Source: Leptidea sinapis (lineage: Eukaryota; Arthropoda; Insecta; Lepidoptera; Pieridae). Taken from it: DNA of 64,000 nt. The translations under genes were made by a program, and so were the position numbers. Shown here piece after piece: positions 1-11,769 of the stretch. Under the pieces are notes generated by a model. That model saw only the letters and a program-made list of their open reading frames with translations. It searched no databases and was not told the origin of the DNA. Numbering within the stretch: position 1 is the first letter of the stretch; every line of letters starts with the position of its first letter. Where the stretch lies: the NCBI RefSeq assembly GCF_905404315.1, contig NC_066310.1, forward strand, positions 1,488,001 to 1,552,000, written 5' to 3'.

Positions 1-480
1 AAGGCGAGTTTAGAAGGAATGATTGTATAATTAACTTAGACCTTCTCTAGGGTTATAACTGATTAATATAAGTATAATATTTTATTATATAAAGAGTTTC
101 AAACATTTTTATAATAATAACTTTGAACACTGGAAAGAATAAAAAATGAGGCATTTAATTGACATATCGCTTACATTCATTGCAAAAGGTGATTTGCCAC
201 ACGAATAAATAATGTAATGGATTATTACTACCAGAAAAATAATTTATAAACATTCAGACGTGGAAAGTACGTAGCTTTTCGGGGACCAAAATCAAAATCT
301 ACTATTGGAAAAGCATACATAGAGGAGACTTTTTTTGTGCCCACTGGATATGGTGATGTTATTAGTCGTATTATGCTAGTAAAAATGTAACTGATTTATT
401 ACTGCTGACAGACCATATTATATTGTAAAGTCTAACAGGGTAACCTGTACAGCTACACTATGAGGTAATGAATAGAACAG
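1..480. other. AT-rich DNA, nothing recognised
   Basis: No open frame, RNA gene or repeat shared with the rest of the window was recognised here. Confidence 0.5.
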
Positions 481-504
481 AATTAATTTCTTATAACTTT
501 AGGA

Positions 505-820
505 ATAAATTGTAGATTAGGTGCGGCTGCTGCTGCCGAAGACAGCAAGCATCGCAAATATTGTGTCGGTCTCATCTTTGTCCGTTTGGTATCACACTTG
601 GCTCGTGGGGTCCAGAGGCGAAGAAAGTACAAAGGACTATCTTCGCGCCTCAATAAGGCTACTGGAAACCCAAGCTCTGCACAGAGTCGTATTTGCACGA
701 TCTACGCGGTCAAAAATATTTTTATGCGGAATTGGTATCTGAACAATGTAAATAAATAAAAAAATAATTGACCGGAACGGATCAGCCTAGCTATCCAACG
801 TGGAAATGCTGCCAGTATAT
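505..820 (+). mobile_element. Family F: retroelement ORF tail fragment, copy 1
   Basis: A GC-richer stretch reads in mixed frames as a decayed protein tail ending near a QRGNAAS-like motif (about 785-815). The same sequence occurs on the other strand at 62485-62855, where the frame is better kept. Shared landmarks are the GCTGCTGCCGAAGACAGCAAG stretch near 530, the segment ending CGCGCCTCAATA near 650, and the CCTAGCTATCCAACG block near 787. About 85 bp of AT-rich sequence (690-775) interrupts this copy. I believe the motif belongs to the C-terminal tail of a retrotransposon polyprotein, but the clade is uncertain. A family A repeat abuts it at 821. Confidence 0.5.
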
Positions 821-1138
821 TTTTTTTATAATAATAAGGGACGAGACGAGCAGGACGTTCAGCTGATGGTAATTGAAACGCCCTGCCCATTACAATCCAG
901 TACCGCTCAGTATTCTTGAAAAACCCCAAAAATTCTGAGTGGCACTACAACTGCGCTCATCACCTTGAGGCATAAGATGTTAGGTCTCATTTTCCCAGTA
1001 ATTTCACTAGCTACAGTGCCCTTCAGACCAAAACACAGTTATGCTTACTCATTACTGCTTCACGACTGAAATAGGCGCCGTTGTGGTACCCATAATCTAG
1101 CCGGCATCCTGTGCAAAGGAGCTTCCTACTGGTAATGT
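821..1138 (-). repeat. Family A short poly(A)-tailed repeat
   Basis: Read on the minus strand, this is a nearly complete copy of a roughly 300-bp repeat. It starts near CCTTTGCACAGGATGCCGGC, passes through GGCGCCTATTTC, contains an imperfect GCCGCTCAG/CTGAGCGGC hairpin, and ends CGTCTCGTCCCTTAT plus an A-rich tail, seen here as T-rich sequence at 821-827. Eleven further whole or partial copies lie in the window. No reading frame is conserved. The tail suggests retrotransposition by LINE enzymes, so it may be a SINE or a non-autonomous LINE derivative. Confidence 0.8.
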
Positions 1139-2082
1139 AATCATAGTATTGTAAATATAGATAGATTTATTTTGTTTCAATTAATATTATTAATTATAGG
1201 TACTATAAGTCATATATTATATTTTAATATACTGTTTTATCCGTTCAAGGTTATTTAGTAAACAAGCTGATAAAAGCTGATAAAAAAAATTTATTGAATA
1301 ATTCAATCAACTTATAGTAAATAAAAAAATAAATAGTCATTTACTGGCATCAGTGCTGAAATGTTAAGAGCTTACCAAAGGCTAACGTCATGGATGATAA
1401 TTTGTAAGTTGCTAATTACGTGTTTCTTATTAATAAATGTTTTGATGATTTTGCTGGACCAAAATGGGTGAAAATATATTGATAAGCTGATGAGAAATCA
1501 GTCCATCAACAAACCATCAACGAATCATTATTATTCATATTACTGCCGAACAGAATTGTTAATAATGATTTATTTATTTCATTATGTGATCATTTGTAAA
1601 GATGATTTTTTTATTAAAAAAATGGAAAAAGTTGCTTAGGAAATGAAATATAATTAAGAACAACGCCCAAGAAGGCTTGCATATAAATGAGTCCAAACCA
1701 ATTTAGAACCGCCCACCACCCAGACAGCATTCGGCGCTCCGTCTAAGAGTTATTATACACAGTGAAAAATATTTGATACATACAATTATTATGCCCTGGA
1801 TTTCACATATAATTAGTTGGTTTCATGTTTAAGACTAATTAGTTATTATGAAGCTTTTACGTGTTTAATGTATTAACTTGCTTAACATGAAATCCGAAAT
1901 TCATATAAATATTTTTTTTGTTAAATAAGATCGTACGATAACGCGGCTGCTATCAAAGTTGAACGTTTGATTTAAGTCACCGCTGTGGATCGAATATTTT
2001 AAAACTGATAGTTTTTTTAATAATATAATAATAACCAAATTGGATGTTTGAATTGAGTATAACTTGTCTTTTGCATATATTT
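1139..2082. other. AT-rich DNA, no gene
   Basis: No coding region was found. A CATATAAATG sequence at about 1680 lies 60-90 bp before a GC-richer patch, but no convincing exon follows. Confidence 0.4.
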
Positions 2083-2375
2083 TTTTAAATAAGGGAAGTC
2101 CCTGTCCATTACTATGCAGTGCCGCTCAGGATTTTTAAAAACCCCAAAAATTCTGAGCGGCACGTATACAACTGCACTCGTCACCTAGAGACATAAGATT
2201 TTAAGTCGAATTTGCCCAATAATTTCCCTACCTACGGCGCCCTTCAGACCGAAACATGGTAATGCTCACACATTACTGCTTCACGGCAGAATAGGCGCCG
2301 TTGTGGTACCCTACCTACTCTACCCTGTGGTATCTAGCCGGCATCCTGTGCAAAGGAACCTCCCACTGCTAAGGT
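2083..2375 (-). repeat. Family A repeat with internal deletion
   Basis: This minus-strand copy has the hairpin (near 2120-2162), the GGCGCC block and the CCGGCATCCTGTGCAAAGG head at its right end. About 40 bp next to the poly(A) end is missing compared with the copy at 821-1138. It abuts a CR1-type 3' tail at 2383. Confidence 0.75.
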
Positions 2376-2382
2376 ATAAGGT

Positions 2383-2500
2383 CGGCAACGCTCTTGTGAT
2401 TCATCTAGTTTTATAAGAGACTATGGTCCGTGGTATCCAATAAGGTGACTTGTGTCTGTATGTTTGTTCGTTTGTCCTTCTATTTCATAAAAAATTCAAG
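2383..2500 (+). mobile_element. CR1/Jockey-type LINE 3' tail, relic
   Basis: The segment begins GGTCGGCAACGCTCTTGTGA and ends TTCGTTTGTCCTTCT followed by TTTCATAAAAAA. This is the 3' end shared with the longer fragments at 27325, 44875, 49490, 55605, 57365 and 60180. The middle is badly diverged. Only non-coding 3' sequence remains. Confidence 0.7.
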
Positions 2501-2554
2501 ACAAAGTCTGAGATTACTTGAATATTTCTGAAATTGAGCGGAAGACACTTTCGT

Positions 2555-3150
2555 TAAATTATTCATTTTGTAGGATGGCAGTTTTTTCGAGTATTTTAAA
2601 TTCCCTATTAGAAATAATATTAAAGTTAATGAAGAGCGCCGTAGTTAGTGAAACTACTCACAAAAATCGTCACCTTTTTGCTCTTAATAGTGATTTTCAT
2701 TATTTTAACACTAGAAATAAGGGATTGCTTGTAACTAATTCTAGTAGGCTTCATAAGATACAAAATATCTTTAAGGGTAAATGTAAACACTTCTATAATA
2801 AAGTCCCAGCCACTGTTCAGGCATTATCTATAAATAAATTAAAATGTTTTATAAAAATATGGCTCTGTCGTAAATCCTATTACTGCACTGCTGAATATCT
2901 AAATGATCGGGCAGCCTGGGACTAGATTGTGATTATTTTATAGCGATAGAAATCACTGTACAATATTTTATATTTTTATTGAAAAGAGCGCAAAAAAGAA
3001 TTCTGGGAGAGTTTCTTGCGTCGCTTCTTCTCTCTCAGCGCGCCATTTGTTTCCGAAGCGGTAGTAGTATCTAGTAGTTATTAGAAATGACATCAAAAAG
3101 AATTCTAAAGGAAACAATTTTGAGAAAATAAATGCCTTTTATGCCTTTAC
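2555..3150 (+). mobile_element. Family B LINE 3' end with RT C-terminal tail
   Basis: An open frame ending at 2925 encodes the C-terminal tail of a non-LTR reverse transcriptase, with motifs NTRNKGLL, SRLHKI, HFYNKVPATVQALSINK and a final AAWD. The 3' UTR follows, with CTGGGAGAGTTTCTTGCG, TTCTTCTCTCTCAG and a TGAGAAAATAAATGCC end. The upstream RT domain is missing, so this is a 5'-truncated, dead insertion. The same piece occurs at 20120-20580 and 58625-59090 on this strand, and at 33795-34270 and 40065-40485 on the other. Tails with the YNK.P signature are common in Jockey and CR1-group LINEs of insects. The clade was not determined further. Confidence 0.8.
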
Positions 3151-5024
3151 TGGGCGTTGTCTCAAACGCGAGCGCAGTTTTGCTCAGTGTATGTTCTCAG
3201 CAGGCACAAGCTCCTGTCTAAATTGGTAGTAAAACAATAACTTTTTCTACAGCAGTTTGCAAGGGCTTTGTGCTGTGAATCTCAATCTCGCATAGCTCAG
3301 AAAATTTAGTTTTTCAAGAATTTAAACTCGCTTCTACCGTTAAATTTTATAATAAAACACTTTTTTGAATTATGTATATTGGACTGATGTGGATTGGAAA
3401 ACCTTTCAAGTTTTCAACACAGTTGCAGCATTAGAATTGGAAGGCGAGCTTAGTTTTTATGCATCAGTCAAACCAAGCTTACGATGGTCGACCCGTACGT
3501 GACTAGATTTATGACATGGGCCAAAGATTAAACATTATGTGTGATACACAGATATGACAATCTCTTTATGATGCACAATACCAGTTATCGAGGAATAAAC
3601 TATCGTTAGTAAATATTGCTGAAACTTAAAATGTGAAGTCGATTTAATTTGAGGCTAATCCAATACAATAATTTAATAAAGTTATTTATGCATTAAGTAT
3701 TAAATTTTGACAAAGAAAATGATTTTTGATTTTGTGGGTATTCAATGAGACCGAAATGTCACGCTTGGCTATGTAATTATCGTTACTAAAACTTACTCGA
3801 TTAATTGCTACCAATTATATTATTAAATAAATTTTAAATATTGGAAATTGGTGTTTTGTATGGGAGGAATATAAAGTAAGTTTTCTTTTTAAAATTTGTT
3901 TAATTAATCAAAGTACCATTGTCGTCTATGCTTTTTCTCTTCACCTCTACTTTTGCCATCTCATAGGCATCTCAGTGATCCGTTTCCTAAACATCATAGG
4001 GAAAGAATCAATAAACTCTCTAAAGGCAGTTTTGACTGCCACATTGGAGTTGAATATACTCCTTCCAAGAAGTTATTAAAACTCATTGTCAACCAAAATG
4101 GCGTTTCGTTTGTTTTTTTCCACCGTCTATATACGGGCGACAGTCATTCCGCACAACATTTCAATTATCTTCTTATTTAGATTTCTACAGTACATACTAA
4201 TTAAAATAAACACGATACTAAGAATATTTACTCAATCAGTGAAGCTTTAAAGTAGTAAAATAGTTGTTATTTAGTTTTAGTAATACCACAGTCATCCATT
4301 AGCATCCATCAGTGAAGGTTTACGATTCTAGCGAGTTGCAGTTGATTTATGCAATAAAAAGTACTTTTGGTTGGAATTTAAACATTAACGTAGGTATAAA
4401 TAAATGTGTTCATTATCGTATCTGGGTCAGTATTATCTTGATCTTTGCCAAACGGACTCATATCTTCCACAAGTCGCGCACACTCTCCATTCTAAACAAA
4501 AATAATATTGTACCTTTAGTAAATATTTATTTTGTTCATTTCGTATGACTTTTTCGTATAGTAAATCAATTTTAAGGGATATAGTACAAACAAAAGTGTT
4601 CAAAGTTAATTTAGTTTTTACACTGTTTTGTATTTTTAAACTCACTGGCTGTGGTACTAATTATTATTAGACGTGTGTCTAGGAAAAGGCTAGATTGCAA
4701 CGTCAAATGAGTTATGACAAGGAAATTCGTTAGCTAAAAGATATTCGTTTGTAAGTACTTTAAAATAATAAAATAATAATAATATCGACACACTTTTGAC
4801 AAATGACATAAGAGAAACTATTGAGGAAAGTGTAAAGTTAATAATCCCTGTTTTTATATTTAAGTTGTAGCTTCGATTATTTAGTTTAAAAAAATATATA
4901 TTAATTTACAGAAAACTTAAAGTGCTCTTTGTAGCTTTGAGGCAATAGCCAGTCATTAGATTCAGGCCGACAAATCTTACGAGTACTTTATAATATATTA
5001 TTATCTCTTTTTACAATTTAACAC
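3151..5024. other. AT-rich DNA, no gene
   Basis: Open frames of 70-80 codons here have A+T-driven composition and no recognisable domain. No repeat shared with other parts of the window was seen. Confidence 0.4.
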
Positions 5025-5110
5025 ATAGACTTACAATATACTAGCGTATAGACAAACAAATCGCGCGAGAGAGAGAAGAACATATCTATCGGAGATATTG
5101 ATGTTTTTAT
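5025..5110 (-). repeat. Family H short dispersed repeat
   Basis: On the minus strand this contains GATATGTTCTTCTCTCTCTC and, further on, GCTAGTATATTGTAAGTC. The same blocks occur in plus orientation at 29995-30065. The function is unknown. It may be a MITE or LINE remnant. Confidence 0.55.
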
Positions 5111-5329
5111 TTTATATTTATTAATAACCTGTTTCTTTTATCGAAGTCTCACTTAAATTTACTCAAAGCTTCATCCACTTGAACTAGTGCAATATTATGT
5201 TATTATTTTATAACAATTCAATAGCAATTCATGCACGAAGAGAAATAAAAGAAAATACCTTGGTATAAAATGATTAATTTGAATGTTGCAGATTTCAATG
5301 CATAAAACATTTTTTTTCCCTATTTCCTT

Positions 5330-5660
5330 ATCCCACACTTCTCCCAACCACCTGCACAATGTCATTTGCCCATCGCTGCTTTGGTCTACCAGTGCTTCTT
5401 TTACTTGGTCGTCCTTTAAATTTGGTGGTCTCTATTGTCCACCTTCTGTCTGTGTAGCGTGCGATGTGGCCAGCTCATTGCCATTTCAATGTTAGCGCGT
5501 GTCTTAGTGCATCGGTAATCTTGGTTTTCTTTCTAATGTCATTGCTTAGTACTTTTTGTTATTTCCTGATCCGCATTATGCTTCTTTTCAATGATTTTTA
5601 TGTCCAGGTTTGATAGCCGTATAGCAGGCATGGCATAATACCACTGTCCATCACTATTTT
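5330..5660 (-). mobile_element. RTE-like reverse transcriptase C-terminal fragment
   Basis: In one minus-strand frame, with breaks, the segment reads KKTKITDALRHALTLKW, AGHIARYTDRRWTIETTKF and GRPKQRWANDIVQV. These match the post-RT tail common in RTE-type insect LINEs (the W.WAGH.AR, RW and GRP..RW.DDI series). A related tail is at 18310-18620. The frame has stops, and the RT and endonuclease domains are absent. It is a dead fragment without a gene context. Confidence 0.7.
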
Positions 5661-8515
5661 TTTCATAATCAGACTATAGTTGCCTTTTAATATTTCTTAA
5701 AGGGACCATAATTTTATCCACGATTATTTTATTAAAACTTAATATTACCAAGATAAATAAAAAAGTCCCAGTATTGACGTTTTGACTTTAGTGAACCATA
5801 AGCGGCACCCGTTGACGAGCATGACGCATAGAACAGCCATCGCTTCCCTCACACGCCTCTCACGCCCTCTTTATATATTTTTTATTATAACTACCTGAAC
5901 TGACAGACCTTGTTTTGTACATAATAGAAAAAATACTGTTCTTTATGATTTTGTCAATAATATTTCATAACAGCAATAATTATTTCGTAAAATATGCTTG
6001 CTATGTTGTAATAATGAAATTTTTTTACAGCAGAACTGTCAAACTATGCGCCAGTAAATTCTATCATGGATAATATGTCAATACAAAACAAATATTGGCA
6101 AGAAAAATAACAAAATTATCGGTGCCAAATCAAAATAAAAACCATCCCATCTCTCAAGTTGGACTAAGCTGCACTCCATGAAGTAATCCCCATTGAAATC
6201 CGTTCATTAGTCTAGGAGTTCACTGGAAATGAACATCAGGGCTCTGGATTTATATATATTGAGATATGATTGTTAATCAATCGAATGTTGACGATACAGT
6301 AGGCAGTGGATACGTTGTCAAAGAGTTTAGTCCACAATAGAATCCTAATACCTCAGATATTCGATCTAATAATCTATCAGATATTCTCTTCCATAAGAAA
6401 TAATGCCTTCTACTGTATGACAGATATAGAACAAACACACAGAAATAACAAAATAAGTAACCTTAGTCCTCATTTCGGTTTTGGGAAGGTAAAGTGTCAT
6501 CAGAATGAGAATAATGGATATTCATCACGTCTTGTTCAACACACTAGGCTCGCCACAATATACTTTTACATACAATTTCTGTAAAATTAAGGAGATATTT
6601 TATGAATTCAAATAAAATGTTATGTAATTTATGGTTTCATTATTAACTACGTATTACAATTATATCATTCTCTTACCATCCAAGGATTTTTGTTGATTGT
6701 TGGCATTCTGTAAGTGCTGGCATTATGTTGTATTTAATAGATTATTATAGGCAATGAAGCATAATTATCTTTTGTCAATTCAACACAAAATTATCTGTAC
6801 TGTTTTCGAATTTTCATATTATACCAATTATTTGACATGCGAGGGCCAATGAAAAACATTTATAAGATAATTCTCATAGCTAATGCCATGTAGGTCTAAT
6901 ACCTATTATTTGTAGGGGATAAAAATGTATTGAAACTGTTTTGAGTAATTATAGTATAAGTTAAATAGTAGTTGTTTTGCTTTTATTTATTTCAATTGGA
7001 TGACAAAGCTCGGCGTGTAGATTTTTTATTAAAAGAAGCAATTGAAATAACTCTCTGAAGACGTTTATTGATCGAGATAATAGCAAGATGTTTTTTAGTT
7101 TTGTTGCTAATAGAAAAAATAGTCCAAAACTCTTGCAATGCATGGCCACTGCATGCAAGACTATTTCGCACGGCAACGCAATGTCAATGTCGAACAAAAT
7201 GGGACGCGGGTGAAAAATAGCCACGTTTTTCGGTGTGATATGTTTTTTTAATTAATGTTTCGGTTGCATGTCATGCATCGGTGAGTTATTTGCTTTTTAT
7301 AACTCTGGCAATCGTTAGTAGTGCGGCCACGGCGGCGGGAATTAAAATGTTTGATAAATATTGAAAATAGTTTGCGAAAGAGACGAGTTAATAAAGCCAA
7401 AATGATACACAAAAGTCGTATTTTATTTTTGGCTTACAACCTCAATATTGCTTTGAATTTAATTTGATTTAAATATAAAATCACTTTTTTGATAAAAGTG
7501 GAAGATTTTCTAGATCTTTTACGTATCCACCTTCTTCTCATACTAAGATTACTATTTTCTGACATTGCGTTCTTCTTAAATCATCTCTTTCAAAATAATA
7601 CTTTCTGGGCAAAAAAGTCTTGAGATTTTAACATTTCGATTCTCACTAGGAAGATTTGTTTCACGATCAATATTTTCCGTAGACTATATGAATTTGAATT
7701 AAGCTTACAAATAGCTTTGCATTAACATGTGTATTACCCCCTGGACCACCAGGTGGAAGGAAGATTTCAGAGCTGAGCCTTATTTGATCATGATCGCAAA
7801 ATTTTTTGTCAGTTCAGATTTACTCTGGATTTCAGGAGGGAGAAGAGAAGACGGAGGGCCTTTTAATTGCTCAGTCTTTTAATTGGTGGCCTCTACTGGT
7901 TTGGTAACCCACTCGTTGGGGTTGGGGCCTCAGTGTCGTCAACGCTGTCTCTTTGGAGCTCTGCTAACTATTGCCGATATCACCAGTCTGGATTTTAACA
8001 GATTATTTAGAAATATAATGGATGTAACATCGTGACACAACAACGCATTCATAAAAATATTTATTATGTAAATACTTACACAAGATTCATAAGAGAAGTG
8101 GTAAATGATTTTCGAACTTTTGAAAAAAGTGGAAGATTTTCTAGATCTTCAGACTAAGATTTTCTAACATTGACTTTCTGAGTACAAACATTTATTAGAA
8201 TTTCGTATCAGTAATACGTTTACAAGAACAACGTTTCAAGATAATTCTAGCCATATTGTTGTTATTTACCCCAAAATCCTCGTCGCCAGTAAATTCTTGT
8301 TTACTGAGACACCTTATTTCGGACTACGCTTAAATATATTATTACAATGGCTAATTGAGATAAATTTGGGACCGCGGAAATAAGAGCGGTTCTGTAAACT
8401 GAGCGAGTATAATATCTGAAGGTCTAAAACGAAATACAAACTTTTAGCTTTTGGTTTATTTATTTCTATTGCACGTATTTGTGATCAATTACAAATAAGA
8501 ATACTTATTCTTAGT
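5661..8515. other. No gene; one less AT-rich patch at 7735-7990
   Basis: Mostly AT-rich DNA without a supported feature. The patch at 7735-7990 has clearly higher G+C but is stopped in every frame I checked, and I could not match it to a family. Short open frames at 6306-6584 and 6961-7224 have no recognisable motif. Confidence 0.4.
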
Positions 8516-8580
8516 AAGTAGTAGTAGTAAGTAGCAGCTTAAACATGACACTCATGAATGTCAAAATTTTTCAAAACAAA
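8515..8580 (-). repeat. Family K LINE 3' end remnant
   Basis: The stretch ACATGACACTCATGAATGTC near 8544 matches the better copy at 51465-51650, which has GACACTTATGAATGTC. Only the last tens of bases of the repeat are recognisable. Confidence 0.4.
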
Positions 8581-8642
8581 AAAAATGCATCACTTACGAG
8601 TAAATTAAAGAAATATAAATTAATTTAAAACGACAAAAGATC

Positions 8643-8926
8643 ACCAGTGGGGGGCTCCTTTGCACAGAATGCCGGCTAGTTTATGAGTATCACAACGGCG
8701 CCTATTTCTGCCGTGAAGCACTAATGTGTAAGCAATACTGTGTTTCGGTCTGAAGGGCGCCGTATCTAGTGAAATTACTGGGCAAATGAGTCTTAACATC
8801 TTATGTCTCAAGGTGACGAGCGCTGTGATGAGCGGCACTACATTGCAATGGCCAGGGCGTATCAATTACCACCAACTGAACGTCCTGCTCGTCTCGTCCC
8901 TTATTTTCATAAAAAAATGCATGTGT
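8643..8926 (+). repeat. Family A repeat
   Basis: This plus-strand copy runs from GGGGGGCTCCTTTGCACAG to CTCGTCCCTTATTTTCATA with a following A-tract. The 5' arm of the central hairpin (GAGCGGCACTACA) is kept, but the segment that normally holds the other arm is deleted. A second, partial copy in inverted orientation starts three bases downstream. Confidence 0.8.
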
Positions 8927-8928
8927 CT

Positions 8929-8995
8929 TCACGATAGAAAAAGGCGTTACTGTGGTACCCACCTAGCCGACATCCTATGCAAAGAAGCTTCCGAT
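8929..8995 (-). repeat. Family A repeat, head only, inverted
   Basis: Read on the minus strand this is the family A head: GCAAAG, GATGTCGGCTAG, the GTACCACAGTAACGCC block and a degenerate CGTGAAG. It sits tail-to-tail with the copy at 8643-8926, so two insertions, or an inverted rearrangement, occurred here. Confidence 0.65.
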
Positions 8996-8999
8996 ACGT

Positions 9000-10229
9000 A
9001 AAATTTGTAATGCATGATTTAATAATGCATGTCTAATTTGTATCTATAGCACTTTATGACACAAATTTAACATCAGCACTTTGAAAACCCTGGGAAATAC
9101 TGCACTTGCTACGTACAAGCAATTATCTATGGTTAGTCACATTCGAATTCGGCAAAACAAAATATACCTTACTACAATACAATAAGGTCGCACTAAAGTA
9201 CTTTACAACGTTTACTGCCAGGTCTATGACTATTTCAAAAGGTTTCAGTTGCCATGCGAAATTTGTGTTGCATTTTTAATTACGAGTCGGTTGTATAACG
9301 TTTAAAAATTAATTGTACGTTTGATCCCAAATTTTAATGATCTGTATGTTCAAGACAACAGCGACTAAATTCTTTTTGAAACATTTGAAATAACGGAATT
9401 TTTAATATGAGCTAAGTAGAAAATTTATCTTAAATTAGGCTTAAAGAATACATGACCAGCAGTGGTGGTGTCGGAAATGTACAAGCCTGTGTATACTTCA
9501 TACAGACGAATTTCTTGTACTGTCAACGAGGATAAGGGGAATAAGTGGAACCCCTGCCGGTTGCAAAGTTAACCTATTATTGTTATTTAGATTGGTATCC
9601 CTTTTAATTATTAATTCATTAGAACTCTTTTATTAAAGGTACTGTTTTTGTTTGAATTCTTACTAAATGTATAGATGTGTGTTAGAATAGGATATACAAC
9701 ACTTTATTATCAATAAAAAAACACACACACAAAAACACAAGATTTTACAATATTAATTAAAATCCTTAAATAGTAAATTAAAAATAAATAACAAAAATAA
9801 CCGTGTGCGGGTGATTCCCTGCTAAAAGGAGCTGACTCAGTATATTGTTGGTCAGTGCAGAAGACACCAACACAAGACTAGTTTTCAGCAGCCCCTCGTG
9901 ACATTTAGAGTATACAGTTGCTATAGTCTTCCCATTGTAATTAATTTGTGGTGGGAATCATAGGGAATGACTGAATATTATATGTTGTTGATCTTGTCTT
10001 TTTTTAATTTATAGTGTAATTAAATCAAAAAGTAATTGTAATAATAATAAATATTAAATCATAATTTAATCTGTACGTAACTGTATATAGTTTAATAAAG
10101 GAGGCATTAAGTCGTTAGGTTGGGTCTATAAATGAGATATAAATATATTGGTAAACATTAAATGTTAGTAGTCTTTATTGATTTTATTTATTTCAATTTC
10201 ACATCTGGTCCCTAAGAATAAGATAGCTA
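9000..10229. other. AT-rich DNA, no gene
   Basis: A short CA-rich run at 9719-9740 is the only simple repeat. The TA dinucleotide at 10228-10229 is the left target duplication of the next element. Confidence 0.4.
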
Positions 10230-11767
10230 CACTGGCCTTCAAAAGTAAGTATCACACTTTTAAAATTAGGATAACGTTTTAAGTTCACAAGATATACTTA
10301 CGAAATAAAAAGGACTCCAAAGAGAATTTAATTTTGTACATAAAAACTTTATAGTCGGTAACCTTCTTTTAAGAATTGGCTGAAAAAAAACTTCAAAAAC
10401 AAAACCATTCCTTTTTCAAAGTGGACGTTTCCGAATTACAATTTTACCATTCACATTTTTCTTTCTGTTTTAAATTTTTTTCAAGATCGATGGGTCTTGT
10501 TTTAAAAATTTATGCTAAAAAGCACATAACATTTATTTAACATGCCTCTTTCATGGAACTAGGCATCAGTATGCGTCGCACTGCAAGAATGGTGGGTGTG
10601 ACGGTACGAACGGTCCAGAAGGTAAAGCGAAGGTACGAAGAGACTGGACACCATCTGAGGAGACCTTGTAATGGCAGACCCAGGTGTACCAGTGCCCGAG
10701 ATGATCGTTATATTATTTCCACTGTGTTAAGAAATCGCGACCAAAATGCAGTTGAAGTCCAGCAACAGCTACTTCAGACCCGGAGGGACTACACTTAGTG
10801 ACAGTACAGTGAGAAGAAGACTTGCTGAAGCAAATTTGAAACCCCGAAGACCAGTGAGTGGCCCAAAACTCGAGAGACAGCATCGAGTAGCGAGACTGCG
10901 CTACGCCCGTGAACACATGCAGTGGGATGAAGAAGAATGGTCAAGAATTTTGTTTGCAGATGAGTCTCGATTCTCCCTTTACACTTCTGATGGAAGGCGA
11001 AGTGTTTACAGGTGACCTGGTGAGTGATACCTTCAAGCCTGTATCTCAGAAAGAGTCCAATACGGTGGAGGCAGTGTACATGTATGGGCTGGCATATCTT
11101 CAGGAGGTCGCACAGAGCTAGTAGCCATAGAAAATGGCACCCTCACTGGGCAAAGATATGCTCAAGAGATTCACAATGAGTATGCAGGGCCGTATTTAGC
11201 AAATATGGGTGATGGATCGATGCTGATGCATGATAATGCCCGGCCACACACGGCTCATATCGTACAAGAGTATATTCAGGAGGTCGGTATCAGCGTGATG
11301 GCTTGGCCATCAAGAAGTCCTGATCTCAACCCGATTGAACACGCCTGGGATGAGCTTGGGAGGCTAGTCAGAAATCGCAGACCACCACCTACTACCCTCA
11401 GGGCACTAAAGCAGGCCCTGGTAGAATAATGGGAGAATATTCCCCAACATCGGCTCCGAAACCTAGTGTTCAGTATGCCGAATCGGCTCGAAGCTGTAAT
11501 CAGAGCTCGAGGAGGAAATACCAGTTATTAAAAATTAAATAACATGTAATACATTTTAGTTGAATTTTTTTACACTAAACTAAAAATGTCTATTTTCATT
11601 GTTTTATCTTTTTTAAGATAAAAATGTTACTAATGTATAATTTTAGTTTCTAAGAATTAAAGCCTATAAAATTTGCAACAAAACGTTTTTAATTTAAATC
11701 TCTACCTTCTATAGTTAAGAAAAAAAATTAATTTGATAAGTGTGATACTTACTTTTGCAGGCCAGTG
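10230..11767 (+). mobile_element. Tc1-like DNA transposon, complete but inactive
   Basis: The element is bounded by inverted repeats. The left end begins CACTGGCCTTCAAAAGTAAG at 10230. The right end, read on the minus strand from 11767, begins CACTGGCCTGCAAAAGTAAG. The first 30 bp differ by one base. A TA dinucleotide flanks each side (10228-10229 and 11768-11769), the target duplication expected of the Tc1/mariner superfamily. The 1538-bp length fits a one-gene Tc1 element. The single gene inside (10542-11531) is broken, so this copy could move only with transposase supplied from elsewhere. Confidence 0.95.
10542..11531 (+). pseudogene. Tc1-like transposase pseudogene (DD34E)
   Basis: This is a cut-and-paste transposase of the Tc1 family. 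The N-terminal part (from about 10553) has the helix-turn-helix region ARMVGVTVRTVQKVKRRYEE. The catalytic core has FADESRF (first Asp), MHDNARPH (second Asp) and SPDLNPIEHAWDELG (Glu). There are 34 residues between the second Asp and the Glu, which defines DD34E. Breaks seen are an early stop after the ATG at 10542 (in TGGAACTAG), a frameshift near 10780-10798, TGA codons at 11013 and 11025, and a TAA at 11427. The two TGA codons sit where Arg is usual, consistent with CpG decay of CGA. No functional protein can be made without recoding. Confidence 0.93.
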
Positions 11768-11769
11768 TA

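Noticed and set aside
1675..1770. Possible gene promoter (CATATAAATG) with first exon
   Set aside because: No splice donor, coding exon or downstream gene could be found. TATA-like words are expected often in AT-rich DNA.
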